Assembly: GCF_036588685.1 (NCBI RefSeq)
Contig: NC_086375.1
Location: 39,392,566 to 39,456,565 of the forward strand
Source of the DNA: Mytilus trossulus
Taxonomy: Eukaryota > Mollusca > Bivalvia > Mytilida > Mytilidae
DNA: 64,000 bases
Direction: 5' to 3'
Positions 32,601-41,844 of this stretch are shown one piece after another. Position 1 is the stretch's first letter. Every line of letters begins with the position of its first letter. Position numbers and translations under genes: made by a program. The notes under the pieces are model-generated. The model was not told where the DNA came from. It searched no databases and saw only the letters and a program-made list of their open reading frames with translations.

Positions 32601-33412
32601 AAATGTAGCTTCATGAAATTATCACACACATACATATATATTTACCAAGATTGATTTTGAAAGAATATTTCATTAAAAAATAAAACAATCTCAGTATTCT
32701 ACAAATGTTTTAGGCAGAAAAACCTTAAAGCAAAACAGAGTCATACCTTTTTAACCGAGAGGTTTCGCAAATTAAGTGACTTTCTCCATTAAAATTTTAA
32801 TCATAATATCTATATAAACAAAACGAGAAACGAGAAACACGTATATATTACATAAACAAACGACAACTACTGTACATCAGATTCCTGACTTAGGACAGGT
32901 GCAGTTATATTACCATAACTTTTGTATTACCATACAAGTTGTATTACTATGCCTGTTTTATTATCATACCTTTTGTTTTATACTTGTTGTATTACCATAC
33001 CTGTTTTTTAACATACCTGTTTTATTACCATACCTTTTTTTCATACTAGTTGTATAACAATACCTGTCTTATCATACCTGTTTTATCAATACTAGTTGTA
33101 TAACCATACCTGTTTTATTAACATACCTGTTTATCATACCAGTTGTTTAAACATACCTGTTATCATACCAGTTGTTTTAACATACCTGTTGATTAACATG
33201 CCTGTTTATTACCATATGTTTTATTATCATACTAGTTGTATTACCATACCTGTTTCATTGTCATGGATGATGCAAACAGAAGACCATTTAAGATAGACTA
33301 TCACAGACATCAACGACACAGCCACTCCAGTCACGTTTTGTATTACTGGTTCCCGAAACAAATAGTTTCCTTTTGGTAATAAGCATTCAGTAGAAGTTGT
33401 ATTTTTAATCAT
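20326..33412 (-). CDS. Ionotropic glutamate receptor, IR/kainate-like, gene B (10 exons, 5' end incomplete)
   Basis: Tandem paralogue of gene A, upstream of it on the same strand. Exons: 33250-33412, 29787-29977, 27936-28124, 27438-27626, 26473-26567, 25585-25675, 24244-24571, 22941-23158, 21944-22209, 20326-20635. They join to 2040 nt, 679 codons plus TAG, with no internal stop. Every internal exon has the same length and phase as in gene A. Same architecture and key residues: DGKWG, TREN, GALLTQG with Thr at the Q/R-site position, TYSGNLVAF, LSD. The C-terminal tail is slightly longer. The signal peptide and early amino-terminal domain are not seen. An acceptor at 33426-33427 is followed by stops in all frames before the ATG at 33410-33412, so that ATG could be the true start after a 5'-UTR exon, giving a short amino-terminal domain, or an internal acceptor was missed. 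Confidence 0.88.
20880..21122 (+). other. Unrecognised 80-codon open frame in iGluR B last intron
   Basis: Opposite strand to the host gene. Less AT-rich than its surroundings and reads like protein (CPIMAGRDHCFKLYKRSV, FLENSIQSWYLSRFTRQP). I do not recognise it. It could be a fragment of a mobile-element protein or chance. Confidence 0.2.
21290..21475 (+). repeat. Dispersed repeat family G
   Basis: GTTCGTGTTGCTTATTCTTT through TTTCGATTTATAAGTTTGAC to CCCTCTGGTATCTTT. A second copy with an extended left end is at 53690-53930. Confidence 0.7.
21688..21930. repeat. 34-35-bp minisatellite, about 7 copies
   Basis: Unit AGTCATTTGAAATAAGATGT plus GCACACGTAATGTTT, with point changes. It starts just inside the intron downstream of iGluR B exon 9 (minus strand). 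Absent from the same intron of gene A. Confidence 0.92.
21944..22209 (-). CDS. iGluR B exon 9 (S2)
   Basis: Acceptor TTAATAG, donor GA|GTAAGT. YAYVGDKTHFELTMATNC then MVLSDIVSMQYAIALPNNSP. Minisatellites lie on both sides (21688-21930 and 22205-22500). Confidence 0.92.
22205..22500. repeat. About 58-bp minisatellite carrying acceptor-like sites, about 5 copies
   Basis: Units share GTTAATA...AAGTAACTG...CTGTCGAAACAT. On the minus strand each carries TATTAACAG-like sequence, matching the true acceptor of exon 9 at 22210-22211. Gene A has one copy of the unit at about 4450-4510. Confidence 0.85.
22941..23158 (-). CDS. iGluR B exon 8 (pore, M3, S2 start)
   Basis: Acceptor CATAG, donor AAG|GTAAAC. 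GEHMAGSSSGRTLLSSWWIF and ATYSGNLVAFLTVTKDKLPF. Confidence 0.94.
23395..23640 (+). repeat. Dispersed repeat family B
   Basis: GAAGATGTGGTATAATTGCC, CCGTACGGCCTTCAACCATG, then ACATAAACAAACGACGACC. Best preserved copy in the window. Confidence 0.8.
23766..23837. repeat. 36-bp perfect tandem duplication
   Basis: CCATTTAGGTATTCAAGTCA plus the next 16 bases occurs twice head to tail without change. Confidence 0.95.
24244..24571 (-). CDS. iGluR B exon 7 (S1 end, M1, pore loop start)
   Basis: Bounded by TTTCAG|GAT and CAAG|GTAATT. DVDLVAAPLTMQIQREN: Arg kept, and the PLT triad is closer to canonical iGluRs than PVS in gene A. Then M1 and YGALLTQG. Confidence 0.93.
25585..25675 (-). CDS. iGluR B exon 6 (S1 glycine-rich loop)
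   Basis: Acceptor at 25676-25677, donor CGG|GTAGGA. Encodes YEITRPPDGKWG and NGSWNGLIGHLERR. Confidence 0.92.
26473..26567 (-). CDS. iGluR B exon 5 (S1)
   Basis: Bounded by TTACAG|TGG and AC|GTAAGT. WKPFVNFNEKR then YTGFTMDLLQHLALALNF. Confidence 0.9.
27438..27626 (-). CDS. iGluR B exon 4 (end of amino-terminal domain, start of S1)
   Basis: Bounded by TTCTAG|ATT and CCA|GTAAGC. From INVCDAKDCAWLPINTLMW to NKRKFLVSTLP. Confidence 0.9.
27936..28124 (-). CDS. iGluR B exon 3 (amino-terminal domain)
   Basis: Bounded by TTTCAG|CCT and ACG|GTAAAT. Starts PFDYGRKHVVRSSLIHNSRW, ends QHHKET. Confidence 0.9.
28285..28400 (+). repeat. Dispersed repeat family E
   Basis: GACAGTTGTACTGTTGTTA through GATGTTGCCATTTGCTTAGG to CTTGGAGTTCATTTTTT. 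Confidence 0.6.
28928..29124. mobile_element. MITE with about 25-bp terminal inverted repeats
   Basis: Left end GGATTTATTATTTTTCGTGG and right end CCACGAAAATAAATGAATCC are imperfect inverted repeats. The inside repeats the ACCACGAAATTAAAT motif. No coding capacity. In an iGluR B intron. Confidence 0.75.
29262..29590 (+). mobile_element. Retrozyme-like element with intact hammerhead
   Basis: Collinear with 14636-15008 from CAGCCCAGTAGTCAACAC to ATAATCCTGGTACCTTTG, and ends in the hammerhead at 29511-29554. The left end is truncated relative to the other copy. No open reading frame of note. Lies in an intron of iGluR B on the opposite strand to the receptor. Confidence 0.72.
29511..29554 (+). 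ncRNA. Type I hammerhead ribozyme, apparently intact
   Basis: Stem I: 29511-29516 (GCGTCA) pairs with 29549-29554 (TGGCGT), six pairs including two wobbles. Core CTGATGA 29517-29523. Stem II 29524-29536, four pairs (GTCT/AGAC) with a 5-nt loop. GAAA 29537-29540. Stem III has two pairs (A29540-T29547, C29541-G29546) closing a GCGC loop. The predicted cleavage nucleotide is C29548, preceded by T as the NUH rule needs. All invariant core positions are present. The very short stem III matches hammerheads of animal retroelements, which usually act as dimers. Confidence 0.8.
29787..29977 (-). CDS. iGluR B exon 2 (amino-terminal domain)
   Basis: Bounded by CCACAG|AATAT and AAG|GTATAA. Reads YQATLLHEMLSAVGIFGNVQ and CTLLCSLNACQNYLAK. 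Same length and phases as gene A. Confidence 0.87.
30485..30570 (-). ncRNA. Hammerhead ribozyme relic
   Basis: Minus strand keeps GCGTCA and a perfect CTGATGA, but stem II is expanded and GAAA has become GAAT. Confidence 0.5.
30735..30975 (-). mobile_element. Retrozyme-like fragment with decayed hammerhead
   Basis: Contains CCACCAGCAGTGGCATCGAC, also found at 14680-14710 (reversed) and 63563-63582. Its minus-strand hammerhead (about 30855-30902) reads CTGGTGG for CTGATGA, with GAAA kept. Confidence 0.6.
31618..32278. repeat. Foldback element with nested inverted repeats
   Basis: An outer arm (about 31630-31760) is inverted at about 32070-32215. An inner arm (about 31885-31965, including TTTAAATAACGCTGGTCATG) is inverted at about 31990-32065. 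A third, almost perfect 48-bp palindrome centres on about 32219. AT-rich, non-coding. Lies in iGluR B's intron after exon 1. Confidence 0.8.
32370..32515 (+). repeat. Dispersed repeat family E
   Basis: ACCAAGTCAGGAATATGATAG through CATTCGTTTGATGTGTTTGA to TGTGATTTTACATTTTACTG. Confidence 0.7.
32920..33249 (-). repeat. Minisatellite of 5'-splice-site-like units (gene B)
   Basis: About 20 degenerate units of 14-18 nt. On the minus strand most contain CAGGTATG or CTGGTATG followed by RTAAT, directly downstream of the real donor CAG|GTATGG of iGluR B exon 1. The same array type sits at the same place in gene A. Confidence 0.9.
33250..33412 (-). CDS. iGluR B exon 1 found (amino-terminal domain)
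   Basis: Encodes TTSTECLLPKGNYLFREPVI and VYLKWSSVCIIHDNET, nearly identical to gene A. Donor CAG|GTATGG. Acceptor TTTTCAG at 33426-33432 precedes 13 bases of untranslatable sequence and the ATG. Confidence 0.72.
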
Positions 33413-34619
33413 TATCGTTTTTTACCTGAAAATATAAACGCAAATCTTCTTCTTATTTATTGCAGTTCTCCGTTTTAAACGAAGTGATGTGTATAACCAT
33501 TACGATAATCCTATGCCACTTGAACACATATCAATATTTGTTTTTTTGTTGTTTATTCAATCAGAAGATGTTTATGTTTATAAACTGTTATACATTTTCC
33601 CCTTAACACACAAACATTAATCTCATCCATGCATCTTGCAGCTTATTGAATTAGTAGCGAAAATTGTCGATAATCTGATTCCTTCCGTCACAGTAAACAG
33701 AAAGCTGAAGCTATTAGATTATTAAATCATTCAATCGTTATTTTAGCATTTAGTTTTTTTTATGTAAAATATAATCAAACTAAATGCAATATATACATAC
33801 TACATTAATGATGTATAAGAAATCATTCGCCACTTTTGAATTTAATTGGATAGTTGCCTCATTGACTATCATACATATTGTACCACATCATTCTGATTAT
33901 TCATATAAAGACAGACAGTGTTTTCCCTATTTCATGGCGGATAATAATAATCTAATTATATATCAAGGTGAATCCTTTACCAAACAGACTGTTTTTTTAT
34001 TTCTTTAGTCAAAATATTGAAAGAAATCCGTTGTAAGTAGAGGAATGTTTAGCCCTTTTTGGAATCCCAAATGTACCCTGTTATAAATCTTATATACAAA
34101 TAAAATATCCACGAAGCGAATAAAACACGATAAGTACCAATCTCCAAGGAGCATTCAAAACGTAGAATCCTTCATCAAATGACAAAATCGAAAGTTCAAA
34201 TACATCAAACTAGTGAAAAACAACTGTCATATCACTGACTTGGAACAAACATTTACTTATTTGGAAAATGACGGATAATTCTTGGTTCGTTTTATAGCTA
34301 GGTAGCCACTTGTATCACAGACTCACAGAATTTCATTGTATTTACCATTATCTGTAAGCTAAATAAACATACACATGTCAAATATAAGAGTACAGCGGTC
34401 AACATTGTGAAAATATGTTCATTTCTATCAAATTAATAACTATATCTATGTTTGCTCTTCAGTCGAGTTGGTGTCTCTTTGACACATTCCACATTCACAA
34501 ACAACTGTACATTCAATATTTCCAATCATACACAGTTTATGTAGTCAAATGTCAGTGCAATATTTTTACTATATTTCTATGTCAGTTGTATCGGATGAAA
34601 CATTTATACCATTTTTCAG

Positions 34620-34682
34620 ATTGATTGATTGATTGATCGGATTGATTAATTGATTGATCGGATTGATTGATTGATTGATGGA
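34620..34682. repeat. GATT microsatellite
   Basis: About 15 tandem GATT units broken by CGGATT and AATT. Confidence 0.95.
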
Positions 34683-34760
34683 TTTAAATCTGAGTGTTGA
34701 ACCACCAATAAGCACAACAAGAAATACACTGAACCTAGAATCTATACGTTTAAAACCAAA

Positions 34761-35130
34761 ATGTATTATTTTTGACGGTAGATACGGAATGTTAATCAAC
34801 AAGGTCTTGGTATCTTCCAACGCATTTTCTTTTTAAGAATAATGTCCTTTGTTTATTAACTTTCTGTTCAGACACTAGTGACGTCTGAGTAACAGCTGCA
34901 AGCTCTTAAATATCTAATCAGTTGGTAAATGAACATCCTATATGCATGTGAAGGTGGTATATTGCTGCTTTGATAGGGGGAATTTTTAATTTCAATATTA
35001 AAATAGTCTACCTTGTAAAATATTCTAGAACTGAGATGACAGCTTTTGTTAAATATGTGGTGAACAAAGTCAAGGTTTAAAAATAAGGCGGAGGAAGCCT
35101 TGTCTTTTGTTTGTTGGATTTCTTGTTGTG
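34761..35130 (+). repeat. Duplicate of the SLC6 5'-flanking block
   Basis: Aligns with 41178-41540: TCAACAAGGTCT and TCAGACACTAGTGACGT, then AAGCTCT, GCAGGTGAAG versus GCATGTGAAG, and GAGATGA occur in the same order. No SLC6 exon follows it here. Confidence 0.65.
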
Positions 35131-35609
35131 GCGGATATTATCAATGACACCAAATCAGAAAAGTTTGGAATGTGTATGGATAGATAATTATTAATATAAA
35201 ATAGAGAATGGAAATGAGGAATGTGTTGAAGAAACAACAACCCATACCATCATAAAATATATGAGAAGAACATAACCCGTATCATGCTAACAACTGGTTT
35301 AAAGAATAAACGTGTTTATTTTAGATGCAAATTTCATTTTTACTCTGCATGATAAAATATCTGTTTTTGAGTTGATGACTTGCTTTCTCATTATAATGAA
35401 TATTATACAATTCTTATTGTACATCGTTTATGTAGTAAAATGTCATGATCAGTGAAACTGTTTCACTATATTTTTTGCGCGGTTAAAAATGTTTGTGACA
35501 TCCAAACCCTCCCCCTATACCTCTAACCAATGTAGAAAAGTAAACGCATAACAATACGCACATTAAAATTCAGTTCAAAAGAAGTCCGAGTCATACATTA
35601 TATTATGTA

Positions 35610-37951
35610 TATATGTTAACCTCAGATTTGTGTACGGCATCAAATCTGTGTCCGTTTCTCAAATATATGCCCCATCGTGACGTTAATTGCTAATCTATGT
35701 CCATAAAAAAATATTTGGTCTCAAATCTGTGTCCGATATTTTTATCGTTACGTCATTCGCAAATATATGTCCGTTAAAAAAAGATAAGGTCTCAAATCTG
35801 TGTAATGTTATAAACCTTTTTTTCCAATTTGTTTTGCCATGCGCACATTTTTAATGCACATCTAATAAGTTCGGCCGTATATGTTTTTTGTTTTATTAGA
35901 GGTTTATCAACATCATACGAACGGACGAAACTCTACGAACGTATTGTTATAGAGCAGTAATTTTGTAAAAATAAAATCCACGATAAATGTCTTCCGATAT
36001 CGCAGTGTGCTTAGAGACAACAATTATCAATTTCTTAGTTTTTTTTGCAACCTTGAATTTTATTTTTGTGGTTTAACATTAGTGTTCCAATTTATTTTCT
36101 GTTGTTGAATGTTACGTATTCTTAAGTTGAGTTTGATTTGTTTACATGTCGTATATGCTTTTCATTTATCTCCCTCATCCATTTTAAAAGATCATTGTTA
36201 TGTAATGTTAATGTTGAAAACAATTGGCGCAAGTATTTCATGAATTTCACGACGAGAATAATTAGCTTTGACAACGGATTTAAAAGTGATTTTAAAAGAT
36301 GACACAAGTTTATTATTTTTCTTTAATTATATAGACACATCAATTATAAATATGGAACTAATAAGGGAGGCTTGTTTGGGTGTATACTGTCTCCTAGAAT
36401 AAAGCACCAAACAGGATAGTCCTAAGGTGCACTAGGTCCAAGTGGTCCGACTTTTTTATACGCATGAGCGTCATTTACTTTCCCAAGAGTATCTTGGATA
36501 AATATGTCGTGAACACCACTTTTTATTTAAAAGAATATTATCTATTATAAAAACGTTACAGAAATATAAAGGAGCACTCGACCAATCGTAAAGTAATACA
36601 TTTTTTTGTATTTTTGTAGAAAGTATCATTGCTACAGCACTAATAGTTCCATATTTTTATAAATGTCCTTGGTCTAAATATTTCATATTCTTCCACATAA
36701 TTTTTTGATCAATTAGATTTTCAACTGTTAATGATTGAACCTTAAATGATTTATATCAAGTCAATATGATATGTATACGACTCAAAATGGTCTTAAAAAT
36801 ACAGCATGTTTATATATATATTTTTTAAAAATAAAAGACATTTCAAAGGGAAGAATAACACAGCCGATAGTCTAATATAAATAAACAAATTAATGCTGCC
36901 TCTTTTCTCGTTCTGGCAAGTAACGTTAAGTTTGGGCAATTTTCGGGCCCAATTTTCGTTTGTTCGCGCCCAATAATCGTTCGTTCGCGAAAAACCTTTA
37001 ATAAATTAGTTCCAATAATTTAATATTGAGTTGGAATGTGTTCTCTATGTGTGTTCAAGGGCTCAAGTATAGAATATGTTTAAGTAAATCTGGCTAAAAT
37101 ATTTCGCTGGTATTTATAATATTGTTTGAAGTACGGTCTTAAATGACTTTTGTTTTATTAAGTCTTTTCTCCATGTGTGTGGTAAAACTCTTTAAATGCG
37201 TGTGCTATTATTGTATGCCGTCTTCAAGAACGAAATTGCAAATATTTATTTTACATTAAAAGACAGTAAAGAACGAATATGTGTTTGCAACACCGACGTA
37301 CCACATCTTCTTGTTTACAGGACATATATTTGAGACAATACATGACATACATTTGGAACGTCTATGACGCAATATTAAAAAAACATAGAATTGCGGAAAG
37401 GACATAGATTTGAGACAATAAAGGACATATATTTGAGACAATAAAGGACATAGATTTGGGACGTCTATGACGCAATATCTAAAAGGACATGGATTTTCGG
37501 AAAGGACAAATGCAAATCAGTTGATTTTCCCCCCCTTAATATCTTAATGTAAATATTTTCACATATATGTGTGAAGTTTTAGATGTATGCAAAGTAAATA
37601 TTTTTTACGAAACATTTTTAATTATTTTTACTTAAGTTTTATTCATCATGTTGAAAATACTCTTAAATCATAGTTGTTAGTTTTAAAAATACAGTATTTA
37701 AAGGTATCGTTGGATTTTTTAGAAAATGTATATATATGTTGTGCAATGTGTCTCATAAGCCAACTGATATGGCTGGGTATTGATTGTTCTATGTATGTTT
37801 TAATATTGTTGTATGATATGTATGTCAATCAATATGTGACACAATAATAAAATAGATTATTATTATTATTATTATTATTTTATCTAAAAGGACATAGATT
37901 TGCGGAAAGGACATAGATTTGAGGCCGGACATAGATTTGAGGCTTACATAT
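35610..37951. mobile_element. Non-autonomous element with subrepeated terminal inverted repeats
   Basis: The left end has seven spaced copies of CAAATCTGTGTCC-like sequence (35622-35805). The right end has about ten copies of the complement GGACATAGATTTG (37318-37940). The outermost bases match as inverted repeats (CCTCA...TGAGG, each flanked by TATAT). A GGGACGTCTATGACGCAATAT-like block is doubled inside the right end. The 1.4-kb centre has no recognisable transposase. Ends made of short subrepeats are typical of foldback and some Mutator-like elements; I cannot name the family. Confidence 0.7.
37853..37880. repeat. ATT microsatellite
   Basis: About nine ATT units inside the right end of the element at 35610-37951. 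Confidence 0.95.
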
Positions 37952-38794
37952 ATATATATATCTATATAGTATTTAAAATGTATTACAAATTAATTCTCAA
38001 TGGTCATATTCAAGTACGATCATAATTAATGCAAGGACATGAATATATGCAATGATAATATGGGGTTAAATTCTGTTTAGTCGAGAAAAAGACTGTTAAA
38101 GGTGAGTTGATGGTTAAACACTTATAACGTGATATAACTAAGTATTTACTGAAAGACGTTATCGCAGCATTTATTTTGTTATTCGATATATATTTTAAAA
38201 GTTGTTTGAAAGATATAGATGAGGTATGGTAGCCGAAGAGACAGCTTTCCATCCAAGTCACACGTTTCTCTCCCTGGACATACCAATCTGTTTGTCCTCC
38301 AAAATAAATTTTTTAAAAAGAAGCATTCAATGCCAAAACGATTTCTTGTGTAATGTGGTTGAAATAGAAAACTACTTTTTCACAACTCTTTTGATTTAGA
38401 CCATTTAAAGCTTAATATCATGAACACTATTTGACAATCATGCGTCTGTTGTTAATCTTACTACACAATAGTCTATTTACAATCACCGATTTGTTATTGC
38501 ACACAAACAATTTACCTCTCTTTTTCAATCGTAGACTGGTTCAATACTGAAAAAAAAATGGCGTTTGTACATGCAACGCGAGATAAGTTTTAAGTGATAC
38601 ATCAGCGTTTAAGCAAATTTTTATTGAAAAATTACTTCTGGTATTGAAAGTAATAAGATTAAAAACAGGACATAAATCAAATGGCAAAATCAAAAGTCAA
38701 ACAAAGCAATCGAGTGGATAAAAACTGTCATACTTTTGACTTGGTACATGCATTTTTTGTGTAGAAAATTGTGAATCAAATGTGGTCTTATATA

Positions 38795-38960
38795 TATAGG
38801 AAGATGTGGTGTGAGTGCCAATGAGACAACTCTCCATCCAAATAACAATTTAAAAATTAAACCATTATAGGTTAAAGTACGGCCTTCAACACGGAGCCTT
38901 GGCTCACGCCGAACAACAAGCTATAACAAGTTATAGCTAGCTAAACCTCTCGTTTGTATG
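38795..38960 (+). repeat. Dispersed repeat family B, truncated
   Basis: GAAGATGTGGTGTGAGTGCC, CCAATGAGACAACTCTCC, GTACGGCCTTCAACACGGAG. Confidence 0.75.
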
Positions 38961-39337
38961 ACAGGCGCATAAAATTCCATTTCATTGATAATAAGGGGGA
39001 TCAACACATACAGACAAAATTGGCAAAAATGTCAAAAGTAGGGGCATGTGTCACGACCTTAAAATCAATAAAGCAAACAAATATATCAACAAAGAAAAAC
39101 AAAAAAGCATATAAACAAACACACTAGCTAAACCGAAAGTCAAGAGTACACAAATATACAATAGCAAAACACCATCGGGGTTTATAATTACCGAGCTACA
39201 CCTAATGGATATAATCAAAAAAAGACTAAACAGTAAAAAGTTTTTATTTACAAGGACACATAAAAGAACACTATTACACGTAATACAGATTATACACAAC
39301 GTCAGTACCTAGAAGCTATTCTTCAAGACCATCCTGT

Positions 39338-39803
39338 AGGTGTAATACCACCAAATCATGGTATGTCACATCCGGTTGCATACGAAAGTAGGTCTAAAAA
39401 AATAATCCCTTGAATTTTACCGTTGTAGGTAATTAAACCTATATTTTATTGCAGTAAAACTATTCCTGTGTCATAAACATATGTCTTGGGTATTTCAAAA
39501 CATCATTTTTTTATTTGTGATTTCTATAGAAAATTTTGTAATCTTGAGGTTATATGGTGACTAAACCTTGTACACAGATAGAATAAGGGGAAAAATTTGA
39601 TTGGTTAACTTCCAATGATGGTTATTTTCGTATATGCAATGAAATGTTATGTGAAACTTTTTCCATAGAACTGGACAGGATAAAACTTTACTCATGCCAA
39701 GTATTTCTTTATTTGAAACAAAGATAAATTCTGCACAATTTTTTGAAAAGTGCAAATTTAACAAAGACTAATAGGGGAAAGCAATGGTGGTACTACACCT
39801 AAT
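39338..39803. mobile_element. About 466-bp MITE, copy 1
   Basis: Starts AGGTGTAATACCACC and ends GGTGGTACTACACCT, imperfect terminal inverted repeats of about 15 bp. More than 90% identical by eye to 40717-41180. No coding capacity. Confidence 0.85.
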
Positions 39804-40716
39804 ATGGGAAGCTGTACATGCACCTATGGCCTTGTGAGTAATCTCATGAGTTAAAATTTCTTGCCATTTAAGTGAAATAATACAACAAATGAAATATTCT
39901 GAGTGGATTGAGTCTCCAAAACACATTTTATGAGAAAATTCTCTTGAAATAGGACTGTACCATGAATATTCAGTTGACAGAACAAGCCATACTAAGTGCA
40001 TATATTATTTTTTTGGAGGGGGTGGGCTTTTTCTCCTTAATTCTTATATTTTGCTATATATAACATTTTCCTAGGTAATACTTAAATAAATATGTAGTTA
40101 TAAGTAGATGAATTTTTTTTAATGTTGTAACGACAAGTTATTCACTAAAAGAGAAGCCTTTTATGTCCCTCTTTGGAACGCGGCGTAAATTTATTTTTTA
40201 CGTAAGGACTTATTGAAACCTCCATGGAGACAGTAAACTTTTATATGGATTGTTCATTCTGCAAATGCTTCAATTACTTATTTCTTATAACATTTCTACC
40301 ATAAATGAGTGAAAGTTACCCCAATATTTTTATTTATTGGCCTGAAAAGTTGAAATTTTGAGGAAATGAGAGGTATAAATTTACCCAAAGATACCTTATA
40401 CAGAAGACAAAGAGGTTTATTAGTGGTATTTTATCTTCCTAAAATCATCTTGTGTATCATTTTCAACTGTTCGTAGGCAGATAAGATAGATATTTGATCA
40501 TTTATTGGTCCACATTCTATTTTATCTTGATGCGGCTTTGTTTGGATTTGTCGAAGAAATTGTGCTCGAATCGCTGTAGATGTCGTCTTTCAATATACTA
40601 GATTTTTTTCAAACTATTGAACTGATTATGACAAAACTTGACAGAAATGCTTGAAATAACCAGTATTACAAAGGGAAAAGTCACATTCAGTTTATTGAAC
40701 AAAAAAGTCTTCTTCA

Positions 40717-41180
40717 GGTGTAATAACACCAAATCATGGTACGTCACATCCGGTTGCATACGAAAGTAGGTCTAAAAAAATATTCCCTTGAATTTGACCG
40801 TTGTAGGTAATTAAACCTTCATTTTATTGCAGTAAAACTATTTCTGTGTCATAAACATATGTCTTGGGTATTTCAAAACACCATTTTTTTATTTGTGATT
40901 TCTATAGAAAATTTTGTAATCTTGAGGTTACACGGTGACTAAACCTTGTACACAGATAGAATAAGGGGAGAAATTTGATTGGTTAACTTCCAATGATGGT
41001 TATTTTCTTACATGCAATGAAATGGTATGTGAAACTTTTTCTATAGAACTGGACACGATAAAACTTTACTCATGCCAAGTATTTCTTTATTTGAAACAAA
41101 GATAAATTCTGCACAATTTATTGAAAAGTGCAAATTTAACAAAGACGTATGGGGGAAAATCAATGGTGGTATTACACCTG
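40717..41180. mobile_element. About 464-bp MITE, copy 2
   Basis: Starts AGGTGTAATAACACC, ends GGTGGTATTACACCT. Its right end meets the start of the block shared with 34761-35130, so it may have inserted at the edge of the SLC6 5' flank. Confidence 0.85.
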
Positions 41181-41714
41181 TATTATTTGTGAAGATGACG
41201 CGGGACTATCAACAAGGTCTCGTATCTTCCGATGAACTTTTTGAAAAAAAGGACGAGAGGTTCTTTGACATATTATCTGTCCATGGTTTATAAATTTTCT
41301 GCTCAGACACTAGTGACGTTTTTTTTTTTTAAATTATTCTGTAAGCTCTAGAAAACCGAACGATTTGGGTAATGTATATCCCATAAGCAGGTGAAGTTGG
41401 TATGTTGCTGTTAATTGGTGGGGAAATGGATAATTTAAAGATTTAAATTGTCTTGTTTGTCATATTAGTAAATTCTGGATCTGAGATGATTTAAGTGACT
41501 GTAATTGTGGGAATGAGGCGATATAAGCTACATCTTATTTTTTTAACTAAACAGACTGAAATGGTAAGAATCTGTTCACAACAAAAATAGGATCTTGCTT
41601 TCTATTATCGCGTCAAGAAACATCAAAATTGACATCATGTGTACTTCCTCTCATAAGATGTGACTCAAGACTTACAGAATTATTTACAGGGAGTTACGTA
41701 GAGAATCAGCAAAT

Positions 41715-41844
41715 ATGCCAGAACCTAAATTGAATCGCGAAACCTGGGGTAGCTGGTTTGAATTTGTCTTCTCGTGTATTGGGTCAATGGTTGGATTAGG
41801 CAATGTTTGGAGATTTCCATATATCTGCTTTAAAAATGGCGGAG
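41715..41844 (+). CDS. SLC6 exon 1 (N-terminus, TM1)
   Basis: ATG at 41715. [17 protein letters not shown] then [18 protein letters not shown]. Donor GGAG|GTGAGC. The short N-terminus lacks the long regulatory tail of some family members. Confidence 0.94.

Larger units (their letters stand above)
33430..41689. other. Intergenic region rich in mobile DNA
   Basis: No gene found. Contains family E copies (34175-34260 and 38675-38770, reversed), a GATT microsatellite, a block homologous to the SLC6 5' flank (34761-35130), a 2.3-kb element with subrepeated inverted ends (35610-37951), a family B copy (38795-38960) and two related MITEs (39338-39803, 40717-41180). Undetected 5' exons of iGluR B could also lie here. 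Confidence 0.5.

Noticed and set aside
32920-33249. CRISPR-like array
   Set aside because: Units are 14-18 nt, degenerate and without distinct spacers, in a eukaryotic intron.
39338-41180. LTR pair flanking a short element
   Set aside because: The two 465-bp direct copies each have their own inverted ends, and the sequence between them has no gag-pol or primer-binding site. Two MITEs explain it better.
41072-41293. 73-codon frame upstream of SLC6
   Set aside because: It begins inside MITE copy 2 and its second half is in the block duplicated at 34761-35130, where the frame is not kept.
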